This document shows positions 1 to 8,577 of a stretch of 64,000 bases of DNA, piece by piece. Location of the stretch: NCBI GenBank assembly GCA_045652465.1, contig JAZRUI010000006.1:1-64000 (forward strand), read 5' to 3'. Position numbers and translations under genes: made by a program. Below the pieces are notes generated by a model. It was given only the letters and a program-made list of their open reading frames with translations, did no database searches and was not told where the DNA came from. Positions within the stretch are counted from its first letter, which is position 1. Each line of letters opens with the position of its first letter. This DNA is from SIG589 sp045652465. Its GTDB lineage: Bacteria > Bacillota > Clostridia > Oscillospirales > Acutalibacteraceae.

Positions 1-890
1 CCATAGACCTACACCTTAAAGCCATAAAAGAACTGGGCTTTTCTGTGGAGGAAATTGGTGGAACTATTCAGTGTAAGCGAAAGTTTTTTCCTAAAACTAC
101 CGCAATCAGTTTAGATTTTCCAAGCGTTGGTGCAACCGAAAATGTTATTCTTGCCGCTTGTGTTTCAAAAGGTAGAGTTATTTTGCATAATGCCGCAAAA
201 GAACCCGAAATATTAGACCTTGCAAACTTTATAAATAAAGCAGGGGGAAGGGTAGTAGGAGCAGGTACCGACCACATTGAAATTATTGGCGTTAATAGGC
301 TTTACTCGGTTGAACATACTGTTATTCCCGATAGAATTGTAGCAACAACATATATGTCCGCGGCAGCCATAACAGGCGGCGAGTTAATCCTAAATAGAAT
401 TGTGCCTGAACATTTAAGGACGGTATTCTCGGTGTTTAGAGAGATGGGCTGCGGCATTGAAACAACCCAAAATGAACTTCGCATAACGGCGCCAAAGAAG
501 CTTGAGCGTTTTTTAAGCGTTCAGTCGATGGTTTATCCGGGTTTTCCAACCGATGCAGGACCGCTTTTGGTTGCAGCATCAACCTTGGCAAACGGCAGCT
601 CTATGTTTGTTGAGAATATTTTCGAAAGCCGATATAAATATATTGGCGAATTGAGGCGTTTGGGCGCCAAAATCAAGACAGTGAACCGAGTCGCGGTGAT
701 AGACGGCGTAGGAAAACTGTTGAGTGCCAAGGTCAATTCAACCGACCTTCGGGGCGGTGCCGCGCTTGTAGTGGCAGGATTAGCCGCAGGCGGCGTAACT
801 GAGGTTGGGGAAATACATCATATCGACCGCGGTTATGAGGATTTAGAAGAAAATTTGCGCCTTTTGGGTGCTGATATTAAAAGGAAATGA
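1..890 (+). CDS. murA: UDP-N-acetylglucosamine 1-carboxyvinyltransferase, 3' part (partial at window edge)
   Basis: Transfers enolpyruvate from PEP to UDP-GlcNAc, the first committed cytoplasmic step of peptidoglycan synthesis. The frame is open from the window's first bases. The upstream codons read IDLHLKAIKELGF, the family's motif ahead of the catalytic loop, so the GTG at 45 is internal and the true start lies outside. About 295 of roughly 420 residues are present, including the FPTD motif followed by AGPLL and the C-terminal GYEDLEENLRLLGADI that ends EPSP-synthase-fold MurA proteins. The stop at 890 comes just before ftsQ (start 895), so the two are probably cotranscribed. The catalytic cysteine loop cannot be checked because it is upstream. 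Confidence 0.96.
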   Translation, partial: IDLHLKAIKELGFSVEEIGGTIQCKRKFFPKTTAISLDFPSVGATENVILAACVSKGRVILHNAAKEPEILDLANFINKAGGRVVGAGTDHIEIIGVNRLYSVEHTVIPDRIVATTYMSAAAITGGELILNRIVPEHLRTVFSVFREMGCGIETTQNELRITAPKKLERFLSVQSMVYPGFPTDAGPLLVAASTLANGSSMFVENIFESRYKYIGELRRLGAKIKTVNRVAVIDGVGKLLSAKVNSTDLRGGAALVVAGLAAGGVTEVGEIHHIDRGYEDLEENLRLLGADIKRK

Positions 891-894
891 TAAA

Positions 895-1719
895 ATGAGC
901 AAAAAAGCAAAAGGAAGGGAAGAGGCAATTCGAAAAACCGTTAAAAAGCGAAATAAACGCAGGAAGAAAAGATTGCTCTTGTTCTTTTTTGCATTTATGA
1001 TAATCGCTTTGGCGGTTTTGGTTGTTTTATCGGCAACGGTTTTGTTCCCTGTCAAAAATATAGTCGTTGAAGGCAAATCCTCATACACAGCCGAAGAGGT
1101 TATTTCGGCAAGCGGAATTGAGGATGATAACATAATTATGCTGTCATCGGCAAAGGTTAAAAATCGCATATCCAAAAAACTGCCTTTGAGCGGAAAAATA
1201 ACGGTTAAAAAGAGGCTGCCCGATACTGTAACCATAACGGTCAGTGCCGCAGTTCCGACCTATTATTTTGTTTTTGAGGATATATATTACATAACCGATG
1301 AAAACTTTAAGGTCATAAGAAAAGATGCGGTTGCACCTGAAGGTTGCAAATATCTTAAAATATCGGATTTTAAGGCTGTGAAGCCCGGCAATAAACTAAA
1401 AATACCCAGCGAAGATAAAGAGAAAATTGATGATATTTTAAAGCGTTGCGAAGATATGGATTTTGATGTTACCGCTGTTGATGTCAGCGAGCGGTTAGCG
1501 CTAAAAATTATCTTGAAGAATAAGATTTTAGTTTTGCTTGGAAGCGACACCGATATTGATAGAAAATTGCTTCATTTATCGGCATCTCTTCCTGAAATGT
1601 CAGAGAATGCGCAGGGAACAATTGACCTGCGAAATTGGACAAGCACTAACGCTAAGGCAAATTTTAGGGATGAGAAAATCGATATTTTGGGATTTTGCAG
1701 TCAAAAACCAAAAAAATAA
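895..1719 (+). CDS. ftsQ: Cell division protein FtsQ/DivIB
   Basis: Bitopic division protein that joins FtsB/FtsL-type partners at the septum. The product has a very basic cytoplasmic N-terminus (residues 1-30), one transmembrane helix (about 31-52), then a POTRA-like segment starting VKNIVVEGKSSYT with the SGI and ISKKLP elements typical of FtsQ-type POTRA domains, and a beta-rich C-terminal half. ATG 895 is preferred over an in-frame upstream codon at 868 because AAAGGA lies just ahead of it and it starts the basic tail directly. At 274 residues it is of normal length. The murA-ftsQ-ftsZ order is a common clostridial arrangement without ftsA. Sequence conservation is low in this family, so the name rests on architecture and position. 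Confidence 0.88.
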   Translation: MSKKAKGREEAIRKTVKKRNKRRKKRLLLFFFAFMIIALAVLVVLSATVLFPVKNIVVEGKSSYTAEEVISASGIEDDNIIMLSSAKVKNRISKKLPLSGKITVKKRLPDTVTITVSAAVPTYYFVFEDIYYITDENFKVIRKDAVAPEGCKYLKISDFKAVKPGNKLKIPSEDKEKIDDILKRCEDMDFDVTAVDVSERLALKIILKNKILVLLGSDTDIDRKLLHLSASLPEMSENAQGTIDLRNWTSTNAKANFRDEKIDILGFCSQKPKK

Positions 1720-1856
1720 CTAAAAATCGTTAATTTTTTTGAAAATAGGCATTGAAATTTATTATATAATATGATATTATCATTTTGTGTAATTGTGTTT
1801 ATTGCAAAGCATATTTTTCAAATTTTGTATAACATATATCAGAAAGGTTGAAGAAA

Positions 1857-2915
1857 ATGTCATTCGAAGTTTCCAACGAACTCAGCGATGTAGTAAAAAT
1901 TAAAGTTGTAGGTGTAGGCGGCGGCGGCGGAAACGCTATCAATCGCATGGTTGATGCAGGCGTTCGCGGCGTTGAATTTGTTGCTATCAACACCGATAAA
2001 GCAGCATTATATCTTTCTAAGGCAAATCAAAAGATTCAGATCGGCGAGAAGACCGCTTGCGGTATGGGCGCCGGTGCTAACCCTGAGCGCGGTAGAAACG
2101 CTGCTGAGGAATCCAAGGATGAAATCACCGCCGCAATCCGCGACGCTGATATGATTTTCATTACTGCCGGTATGGGCGGCGGTACCGGAACTGGTGCAGC
2201 TCCCATCGTTGCAGGTATTGCTCGTGAACTCGGCATTCTTACTGTTGGTATCGTTACCAAGCCCTTCGCTTTCGAAGGCAAGAGAAGAATGGAGCAGGCT
2301 GAGGCTGGTATCGCAGCTCTCCGCGAGCAGGTTGATAGCTTAGTTGTTATCCCCAACGAGCGTCTTAAGTTCGTTTCCGAGCAGAAGATTACCTTCAAGA
2401 ATGCTTTCGATATCGCTGATGATGTTCTCCGTCAGGGCGTTCAGAGCATTTCCGAGCTCATCAATGTTACCGCTCTTGTTAACCTCGACTTCGCCGATGT
2501 TACAACCATCATGAAGGATGCCGGTTATGCTCATATGGGCGTTGGCGTTGCTGAAGGCCGCGATAAGGCTGAGCAGGCTGCTAAGATGGCTATCAACAGC
2601 CCGCTTATCGAAACCTCTATGGATAATGCCCAGGGCGTTATTATCAGCATCACAGGTTCCGCTGATATCGGTCTTGAAGAGGTTGAACAGGCTTCTACTA
2701 TCATTTCCGAAATGGCAAATCCCGAAGCAACCATCATTTGGGGTGCTCAGCTTGATGATACCATCGAGGATACCATCCGCGTTACCGTTGTTGCAACCGG
2801 TCTTGGCGATAGCAAGAAGAACAAGAACGATCTTTCCAGCCAGTTTGGCGATTTATTATCCGATAGCGATGACGATGATAACTTCGTTACCGTTCTCGAT
2901 GTTTTCAACAAGTAA
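1857..2915 (+). CDS. ftsZ: Cell division GTPase FtsZ
   Basis: Tubulin-like GTPase that polymerises into the Z ring. Signature elements are the N-terminal glycine run GGGGGN (about residues 20-25), the tubulin motif GGGTGTGAAP (about 105-114), and the T7-loop region NLDFADV. ATG 1857 follows AGAAAGG at the usual spacing; an in-frame TTG at 1848 is not needed. The product is 352 residues, short for the family: after the globular core ends near residue 312 only about 40 residues remain, an acidic DDDD stretch and a tail ending VLDVFNK. The usual LDIPxFLR tail peptide that binds FtsA, SepF or ZipA is not recognisable. A strong hairpin terminator follows, and codon use is more biased than in neighbours, as expected for an abundant protein. 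Confidence 0.98.
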   Translation: MSFEVSNELSDVVKIKVVGVGGGGGNAINRMVDAGVRGVEFVAINTDKAALYLSKANQKIQIGEKTACGMGAGANPERGRNAAEESKDEITAAIRDADMIFITAGMGGGTGTGAAPIVAGIARELGILTVGIVTKPFAFEGKRRMEQAEAGIAALREQVDSLVVIPNERLKFVSEQKITFKNAFDIADDVLRQGVQSISELINVTALVNLDFADVTTIMKDAGYAHMGVGVAEGRDKAEQAAKMAINSPLIETSMDNAQGVIISITGSADIGLEEVEQASTIISEMANPEATIIWGAQLDDTIEDTIRVTVVATGLGDSKKNKNDLSSQFGDLLSDSDDDDNFVTVLDVFNK

Positions 2916-2931
2916 TTAATCATTACATAGA

Positions 2932-2965
2932 AAAAGAGCCTATCCAAACGGATAGGCTCTTTTCT
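2932..2965 (+). terminator. Rho-independent terminator after ftsZ
   Basis: A perfect 14-bp stem (AAAAGAGCCTATCC pairing with 2950-2963) with an AAAC loop and a T-rich 3' side. It also faces the end of the convergent microprotein gene and could serve both strands. Confidence 0.9.
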
Positions 2966-2978
2966 TATGGATGGCTGA

Positions 2979-3107
2979 TTAGCAGCAGCAGTCGTTGTTA
3001 CCGCAACCACAGTTACCACCGCAACCGCCGCAGCAGATGAGGATGAGCACGAGAATGATTATCCAAGTGCAGCCGTTTCCGCCAAAAGAACTATTGGAAT
3101 TACACAT
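2979..3107 (-). CDS. Cysteine-rich single-helix microprotein (42 aa)
   Basis: Unrecognised. ATG at 3107 with a strong Shine-Dalgarno (GGGAGGT, minus strand, 3114-3120) supports translation despite the small size. The 42-residue product has an N-terminal Asn/Ser/Gly-rich segment, one hydrophobic helix (WIIILVLILI, residues 15-24) and a C-terminal tail in which cysteine and glycine dominate (CCGGCGG ... CGCG ... ending CCC). Ten of 42 residues are Cys. It stands alone, convergent to ftsZ and divergent from ctsR. It resembles in general layout the tiny Gly/Cys-rich sporulation membrane peptides of Firmicutes (YjcZ type), but homology cannot be shown here. The cysteine tail could bind metal or form disulfide cross-links; this is inference. 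Confidence 0.7.
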   Translation of the reverse strand: MCNSNSSFGGNGCTWIIILVLILICCGGCGGNCGCGNNDCCC

Positions 3108-3208
3108 TTGACAGACCTCCCTTCAGTCTTCAATAACATACTATGCTACCGCATATTTTTTGTTACAAAGGACGCAAAAAGGGGAGGTCTAAAATTTTTT
3201 AAAAAGTA

Positions 3209-3225
3209 TTTGACTTTTCCTGACC
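3209..3225 (-). promoter_or_regulatory. CtsR operator, upstream copy
   Basis: On the minus strand this reads GGTCAGG-AAA-AGTCAAA, two direct heptads separated by three bases, close to the known CtsR consensus of paired RGTCAAA heptads. It covers the -35 hexamer, so a bound repressor would block polymerase. Confidence 0.8.
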
Positions 3226-3237
3226 TTGTGTTATAAT
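3210..3237 (+). promoter_or_regulatory. ctsR operon promoter
   Basis: TTGACT (3210-3215), a 16-bp spacer and TATAAT (3232-3237), a near-consensus housekeeping promoter 32 bp ahead of the ctsR start. Both the -35 and the post -10 region are embedded in CtsR-type heptads (see the two operator entries). Confidence 0.85.
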
Positions 3238-3245
3238 ATAACCAA

Positions 3246-3262
3246 AGTCAGGAAAGGTCAAA
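3246..3262 (+). promoter_or_regulatory. CtsR operator, downstream copy
   Basis: Reads AGTCAGG-AAA-GGTCAAA on the plus strand, the same heptad pair in the opposite orientation to the upstream copy. It lies between the transcription start and the ctsR ribosome binding region, implying dual-site autoregulation of the operon. Confidence 0.82.
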
Positions 3263-3268
3263 TTATTT

Positions 3269-3721
3269 ATGAGATTAAGTGATTTAATTGCAAAACAAAT
3301 ATTAGATATCTTAAACGAATCGGAAGGCGGCACTGCGGAAATTCAGCGAAACGAGCTTGCTAACTCGTTGGGTTGCGTTCCCAGCCAAATAAATTATGTG
3401 TTATCATCGCGTTTCACTCCCGAAAACGGCTATATTATTGAAAGTCGCAGGGGTGGCGGCGGTTATATTCGCATAACTCGAGTTAGGGTTAATCGCGCTT
3501 CGGCAATTATGCACATTATTAACTCGGTTGGTCAAGAGCTTGATTCCTTGTCGGCGCGCATTTTGGTTGAAAACTGTTTGCAGGGCGAAATAATCGATGC
3601 AAAATCGGCGGCGCTAATATTATCGGCACTTTCGGATAATACTTTAGCGTGCTTGCCCATTATATATCGTGACGCTGCGCGCGCGGCAATATTAAAGCAA
3701 ATGTTGCTTACCTTGATGTAA
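3269..3721 (+). CDS. ctsR: Transcriptional repressor CtsR
   Basis: Dimeric winged-helix repressor of class III heat-shock genes; it releases DNA on heat and is a target of the McsB-ClpCP machinery. The 150-residue product carries the hallmarks of the family: the N-terminal LSDLIAKQI segment, the helix-turn-helix region ending VPSQINYVL, and the wing SRRGGGGYIRI, whose glycine-rich tip is the thermosensor. The C-terminal dimerisation half is present. It heads the operon ctsR-mcsA-mcsB-clpC, with 12 bp to mcsA, and its own promoter carries two matching operators. Nothing unusual in length. Confidence 0.97.
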   Translation: MRLSDLIAKQILDILNESEGGTAEIQRNELANSLGCVPSQINYVLSSRFTPENGYIIESRRGGGGYIRITRVRVNRASAIMHIINSVGQELDSLSARILVENCLQGEIIDAKSAALILSALSDNTLACLPIIYRDAARAAILKQMLLTLM

Positions 3722-3733
3722 AGGAGAATAAAA

Positions 3734-4234
3734 ATGCTTTGTGAGAAATGTCATAAAAACACCGCAACAACACATATACGTACTGTAATTAACGGTGTTG
3801 TAACCGAAAAGAATTTGTGCGGTTTTTGCGCCGCTTCCGAGGGATATTCCAAGTTTTCCAACAACAGTTTTGCATCGATGCTCGCTTCCATGTTTGGCAG
3901 CGAGCTTGCAACAGGAAATATCAAAGAGGTTAGATGCGATTGCTGCGGAACTGCCTTTTCCGATATTGCCGAAACGGGCAAAATGGGCTGCTCGGCTTGC
4001 TATGAAACCTTTAATAATAAGCTTATTCCTTATTTGCGCCGTGTTCACGGAACAACCGAACACATCGGCAAGCGTTTAAACGCCGCCCCATCGGGCTTGG
4101 TTGCCGTTTCCAATGAATCGCAAAAGGATAAGTTAAGAACGCAACTTTTGGAAGCCGTTAAGGCCGAGGAATTCGAAAAAGCGGCTGTTTTGCGCGATGA
4201 AATCAGAAAACTTGAGGAGGGTGAAGCGAAATGA
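3734..4234 (+). CDS. mcsA: McsA, zinc-binding activator of the protein arginine kinase
   Basis: Partner and activator of McsB. Four CxxC pairs are visible: CEKC near the N-terminus, CGFC, CDCC and CSAC, as expected for its two zinc sites. The C-terminal 40 residues form a UvrB/UvrC motif (EEFEKAAVLRDEIRKL), the element also used by UvrB/C and ClpC. The length of 166 residues is normal. RBS AAGGAG precedes ATG 3734. The stop overlaps the mcsB start by 4 bp, consistent with translational coupling and stoichiometric production. Confidence 0.95.
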   Translation: MLCEKCHKNTATTHIRTVINGVVTEKNLCGFCAASEGYSKFSNNSFASMLASMFGSELATGNIKEVRCDCCGTAFSDIAETGKMGCSACYETFNNKLIPYLRRVHGTTEHIGKRLNAAPSGLVAVSNESQKDKLRTQLLEAVKAEEFEKAAVLRDEIRKLEEGEAK

Positions 4235-5241
4235 GTCAATGGTATAAAATGTTTGGCGCCGAAGGCGATATAGCGGTTAGCACTCGTATTCGTATCGCCC
4301 GAAATTTAAAGGGAATACCTTTTCCCGCAAGGATTAATGCAACACAGCTAAAATCGCTTGTTGATTCGGTTCGAAATGCCGTTTCAAAGATTGATGCTTC
4401 AATTTGCGGTGAACTTAAGGTTATTGATATGAACTGCATTTCCGATGAGGAAGCCTGCGCTATGGTTGAAAGGCATATTATAAGTCCGGATTTTGCAGTC
4501 AACAGAAAGGATAAAATTTTTGCCTTGTCGCCCGATGAGTGCGTCAGCATTATGGTTTGCGAAGAGGACCACATTAGAATTCAGGTCATTAAGCCCGGTC
4601 TTGCGCTTGATGAAGCATATGAAATTGCCGATAAAATAGATGATTGCTTGGCCGAGAATTTAGAATTTGCCTATGATAATCAGTTCGGCTATTTAACCCA
4701 ATGTCCGACCAATCTCGGCACGGGTTTGCGAGCATCTTTGATGCTTCATTTGCCTATAATAGAGGGTAACGGAGCCCTTTCTTCGATTGCTGATTCGGTT
4801 TCAAAATTCGGGCTTACGGTTCGAGGAATGTATGGCGAGGGCACGAAATCGGCGGCATCGTTATATCAACTTTCCAACCAAATAACCTTGGGAATTTCCG
4901 AGAAATCCGCAATCGAAAATCTCAAATCGATTGCAATGCAAATAATATCCAAAGAACGCGAGGACCGCGCGCTTATAAACAAAATAGCGCTTGAGGATAG
5001 CGTTATGCGCGCCTTCGGTCTTCTAAAATATCAGCGCATTCTTTCAAGCGAAGAATTTATGAAGCATATTTCGCTGATTAAGCTTGGATGCGCCGAGGGA
5101 ATAATAGATATTGATAACACCTTGCCCATAAGATTGCTTATCGAATGTCAGCCTTATATGCTGCAAAAATCCTATGGGATTATGACACCCGACGACCGCG
5201 ACATTTGCCGCGGCAAGCTTGTTAGAGAACAACTGGAGTGA
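4231..5241 (+). CDS. mcsB: Protein-arginine kinase McsB
   Basis: Phosphorylates arginine residues on client proteins and thereby marks them for ClpCP. It belongs to the guanidino-kinase (ATP:guanido phosphotransferase) fold: STRIRIARNLKGIPFP near the N-terminus, the ATP-binding QFGYLTQCPTNLGTG region with the family CPTNLGTG motif (catalytic Cys), and RGMYGEG. At 336 residues it is about 20 shorter than the Bacillus protein but no domain is missing. It overlaps mcsA by 4 bp and is followed 7 bp later by clpC. Confidence 0.96.
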   Translation: MSQWYKMFGAEGDIAVSTRIRIARNLKGIPFPARINATQLKSLVDSVRNAVSKIDASICGELKVIDMNCISDEEACAMVERHIISPDFAVNRKDKIFALSPDECVSIMVCEEDHIRIQVIKPGLALDEAYEIADKIDDCLAENLEFAYDNQFGYLTQCPTNLGTGLRASLMLHLPIIEGNGALSSIADSVSKFGLTVRGMYGEGTKSAASLYQLSNQITLGISEKSAIENLKSIAMQIISKEREDRALINKIALEDSVMRAFGLLKYQRILSSEEFMKHISLIKLGCAEGIIDIDNTLPIRLLIECQPYMLQKSYGIMTPDDRDICRGKLVREQLE

Positions 5242-5248
5242 TTAACTG

Positions 5249-7696
5249 ATGAAATATAATTTTAACGGCTTTACCGAAAAGGCGAACGCCGCCCTTAATT
5301 TGGCAATTAAGGGTGCGCAAATGCTGGGCCACACCTATATTGGCAGCGAGCATTTATTGCTCGGACTGTTGCGTGTTGGCAGCGGAACTGCGGCGGATAT
5401 GCTTATTTCAAAGGGGATAACCGAGGATAAAATCGAGGCTATTTTAAAGCAGGAAATAGGCGAGGGCAATCCCGTTTCTTTAACGCCCGATTATTTTACG
5501 CCGCGAGCCAAAAGGGTTCTCGAAACCGCGGTTTCCGCCTCTAAAAGCAGGGAAAAAGGCTTTGTCGGAACCGAGCATATCCTTTTAGGGATTTTGAGCG
5601 AGGGCGATAATTTTGCTGTGCGCTTTTTAGGCGAAATGGGCGTTGATGTTGCTCAATTAACCGATGAGGTTATGAAGAGCGTTGGACTCAAGAGCGATGA
5701 TTTCGGTCAATCAAAATCCGATGAAAAAGCTAAAGAAAACAAGAAAACGCCGACCGTTGATAAATTCGGTAGAGATTTAACCGCCGAGGCCAAAAAGGGA
5801 AATCTCGACCCCGTTATCGGTCGCAGCGAAGAGATAGATAGAGTAATCCAAATCCTTTGCCGCCGAACCAAGAATAATCCATGTCTTATTGGCGAACCGG
5901 GCGTTGGTAAAACCGCAATAGCCGAAGGATTGGCACTTAAAATCGCCAATAAAGAGGCTCCCGATGTTTTAAATAATAAGCGAGTAATTTCGCTCGACCT
6001 CACAGGAATGGTTGCAGGAACTAAATATCGCGGCGATTTCGAAGAACGAATTAAAGCCGTTATAAATGAGGCCTGCGAGGATAAGGATGTTATTTTGTTC
6101 ATCGATGAGGTTCATACAATTATCGGTGCGGGCGCAAGCGAAGGTTCGACCGATGCCGCCAATATTTTGAAGCCTTCTTTGGCGCGCGGAGAACTTCAGG
6201 TTATAGGCGCCACCACCATATCCGAATACAGAAAGAATATTGAAAAGGATGCAGCGCTTGAGCGCCGATTCCAGCCTGTAACGGTAAGTGAACCGAATGA
6301 GCAGGATTCTATATTGATATTAAAGGGACTTCGCGATAAATATGAGGCTCATCACGGTATTAAGATAACCGATGAAGCGATAGAACAGGCGGTTAAACTC
6401 TCTTCGCGTTATATCGCCGATAGATTCCTGCCTGATAAGGCGATAGATTTAATTGATGAGGCAGCTTCTCGGGTTCGTTTGCGCGTTTTTGTTGAACCGA
6501 GCGAGCTCAAGCAGCTTGAGGAAAAATGCGCTGAGCTCGAAGCCGAAAAGGTTTCCGCAGTTAATTCTCAGGATTTCGAAAAGGCTGCACTTTTGCGCGA
6601 TGATGAGAAAAAAATCCGCGCCGAACTTGCGAGTTTGAAGGAAAAATGGGATTCGGAAAAACAAAAAATTTCGGGCGAGGTTCGCGCCGAAGAGATTGCC
6701 GATATCATCTCGGGTTGGACGGGAATTCCGCTCGCTCAATTAACCGAAGAGGAGAGCGACCGCCTATTAAAACTCGAGGATGTAATGCATGAAAGAATAG
6801 TCGGCCAGGATGAGGCGGTTTCGGCTATTGCTCGCGCAATTCGCCGCGGTAGAGTTGGTCTTAAAGACCCCAAACGCCCGATTGGTTCTTTCATTTTCTT
6901 GGGACCCACGGGTGTTGGTAAAACCGAGCTTTGCAAAACGCTTGCCGAGGCCATGTTTGGCAGCGAGAACGCTATGATAAGGCTCGATATGTCCGAATAT
7001 ATGGAGAAGCATACCGTTTCGCGACTGATTGGCTCGCCTCCCGGATATGTCGGCTTTGAAGAGGGCGGACAGTTAACCGAAAAGGTTCGCCGTTCTCCTT
7101 ATTCCGTGGTGCTTTTCGATGAAATTGAAAAAGCGCATCCCGATGTTTTCAACATTCTTTTGCAAATTTTAGATGATGGCGTTTTAACCGATTCGCAGGG
7201 AAGAAAGGTTAATTTTAAAAACACCGTTATTATTATGACATCCAATATCGGAGCACGCCTTATAACCGAAAAACGCGCCGCGTTTGGATTTGGGGCTTCG
7301 GGAGATGTTTCGAAATCGGATGACACCATCAAGGAAGAGGTTTTAGCCGAGCTTAAAAAGGAATTCCGTCCCGAAATGCTTAACCGAATCGATGATATTA
7401 TCGTCTTTAGAAAGCTTTCTCATAACGATATTTCGGAAATTGCGCGCCGAATGCTTAAGGTGCTGAAGGGTCGTTTGGCTGAACTCAATATTGATGTTGA
7501 GTTCACCGATGAAGCCGTGTCGGCTATCGCTGATGCAGGGTTTGATGATATCTACGGTGCGCGACCGCTGCGCCGAGCCATTCAAACAAAAATAGAGGAT
7601 CTTTTGAGCGAAAAAATGCTCGATGGAAGCGTTAAATCAGGCGAAAAAATCCTTTGCGATGTTAAGGATGGGGTATATACCGTAGAAAAAGCTTAA
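5249..7696 (+). CDS. clpC: ATP-dependent Clp protease ATP-binding subunit ClpC
   Basis: Hsp100 unfoldase that feeds ClpP. Order of domains: double Clp-N repeat (1-145), AAA+ D1 with Walker A GEPGVGKT (about residue 216) and VILFIDEVHT as Walker B, a middle coiled-coil containing a UvrB/C motif (around 440), AAA+ D2 with GPTGVGKT (about 551), and the C-terminal D2-small domain. The Arg-phosphate dock in the N domain and McsB upstream suggest the phospho-arginine degradation route. A ClpP gene is not in the window; the neighbouring tepA is only a distant relative. Length 815 is standard. A terminator follows directly. Confidence 0.98.
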   Translation: MKYNFNGFTEKANAALNLAIKGAQMLGHTYIGSEHLLLGLLRVGSGTAADMLISKGITEDKIEAILKQEIGEGNPVSLTPDYFTPRAKRVLETAVSASKSREKGFVGTEHILLGILSEGDNFAVRFLGEMGVDVAQLTDEVMKSVGLKSDDFGQSKSDEKAKENKKTPTVDKFGRDLTAEAKKGNLDPVIGRSEEIDRVIQILCRRTKNNPCLIGEPGVGKTAIAEGLALKIANKEAPDVLNNKRVISLDLTGMVAGTKYRGDFEERIKAVINEACEDKDVILFIDEVHTIIGAGASEGSTDAANILKPSLARGELQVIGATTISEYRKNIEKDAALERRFQPVTVSEPNEQDSILILKGLRDKYEAHHGIKITDEAIEQAVKLSSRYIADRFLPDKAIDLIDEAASRVRLRVFVEPSELKQLEEKCAELEAEKVSAVNSQDFEKAALLRDDEKKIRAELASLKEKWDSEKQKISGEVRAEEIADIISGWTGIPLAQLTEEESDRLLKLEDVMHERIVGQDEAVSAIARAIRRGRVGLKDPKRPIGSFIFLGPTGVGKTELCKTLAEAMFGSENAMIRLDMSEYMEKHTVSRLIGSPPGYVGFEEGGQLTEKVRRSPYSVVLFDEIEKAHPDVFNILLQILDDGVLTDSQGRKVNFKNTVIIMTSNIGARLITEKRAAFGFGASGDVSKSDDTIKEEVLAELKKEFRPEMLNRIDDIIVFRKLSHNDISEIARRMLKVLKGRLAELNIDVEFTDEAVSAIADAGFDDIYGARPLRRAIQTKIEDLLSEKMLDGSVKSGEKILCDVKDGVYTVEKA

Positions 7697-7702
7697 TAAA
7701 TT

Positions 7703-7741
7703 AAAAAAACAGTGCAAACAAATCCGTTTGCGCTGTTTTTA
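7703..7741 (+). terminator. Terminator of the ctsR-clpC operon
   Basis: AAAACAGTGCAAAC pairs with GTTTGCGCTGTTTT (one G-T pair) and is followed by five or more T, giving a clear intrinsic terminator. Confidence 0.88.
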
Positions 7742-7833
7742 TTACTTGAAATAATTATAATATAATAGTATAATAATTTATGTGTATGTTCATAAGTTTT
7801 TTTAGAATAATAATTCTAACGGAGGTTTAACTT

Positions 7834-8529
7834 ATGGACATTAAAAATCAAACTGAAAACAACGACACCGAGGGACAGGATTCGCTTTACGAACATATTA
7901 AGGATACCGGCTCGGTGACTACCTGTTGCGGCAAACACAAAATATATTGCTTAACCATAATAGGCGAAATTGAGGGGCATTCGGTTTTGCCTCCTCAAAG
8001 CAAAACGACCAAATATGAGCATATAATTCCTCAACTTGTCAGCATTGAGCAGGAGAAGGATATTGAAGGTCTTCTCATAATTTTAAATACAGTTGGCGGA
8101 GATGTTGAGGCAGGTCTTGCGATTGCCGAGCTTATCGCAGGAATGAAAAAGCCAACCGTTTCGATTGTTTTGGGCGGAGGTCATTCAATCGGCGTGCCGC
8201 TTGCCGTTGCCGCAAAGAAATCCTTTATTGTCGGTTCCGCAACCATGACAATTCATCCTGTCAGAACAACGGGATTGGTTTTGGGTGTTCCGCAAATGCT
8301 TAATTATTTTGAGCGTATGCAAAACCGCATAACAAAGTTTGTAACCCAAAATTCCAAGATTAAAGAAAAAGATTTCACTGCACTGCTTATGAATACAGGT
8401 GAACTCGTTACCGATATGGGAACCGTTATTGAAGGCGAAAAGGCAGTTTCGCTCGGGCTTATTGATGAGCTTGGTAATTTATCCGATGTTATCAAGTGTC
8501 TTGAAGAAATGATTGAAATGAATCAGTAA
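7834..8529 (+). CDS. tepA: TepA-like ClpP-fold serine protease
   Basis: Member of the ClpP/crotonase-fold group called TepA (translocation-enhancing protein) in Bacillus, where it also lies directly before spoIIIE. The core shows the ClpP elements: NTVGGDVEAGLAIAE, then GGGHSIGVPLA, where the nucleophile serine follows His, and TIHPVRTTG carrying the His. It lacks the N-terminal signal peptide and axial loops of true ClpP, so it is probably cytoplasmic and not a ClpC partner. RBS GGAGG precedes ATG 7834. The 16-bp non-coding step to the next ORF frame and the shared synteny with ftsK are conserved among Firmicutes; its function there remains unclear. Confidence 0.88.
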   Translation: MDIKNQTENNDTEGQDSLYEHIKDTGSVTTCCGKHKIYCLTIIGEIEGHSVLPPQSKTTKYEHIIPQLVSIEQEKDIEGLLIILNTVGGDVEAGLAIAELIAGMKKPTVSIVLGGGHSIGVPLAVAAKKSFIVGSATMTIHPVRTTGLVLGVPQMLNYFERMQNRITKFVTQNSKIKEKDFTALLMNTGELVTDMGTVIEGEKAVSLGLIDELGNLSDVIKCLEEMIEMNQ

Positions 8530-8577
8530 TTTTTCCGTGCGCCGATGCGCACGATACATATAAAAGGAGATGTAAGA

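Noticed and set aside
7834..8529. Naming the ClpP-fold protein as clpP
   Set aside because: It carries GGGHSIG rather than the GxAASM-type ClpP site and has the tepA-spoIIIE gene order.
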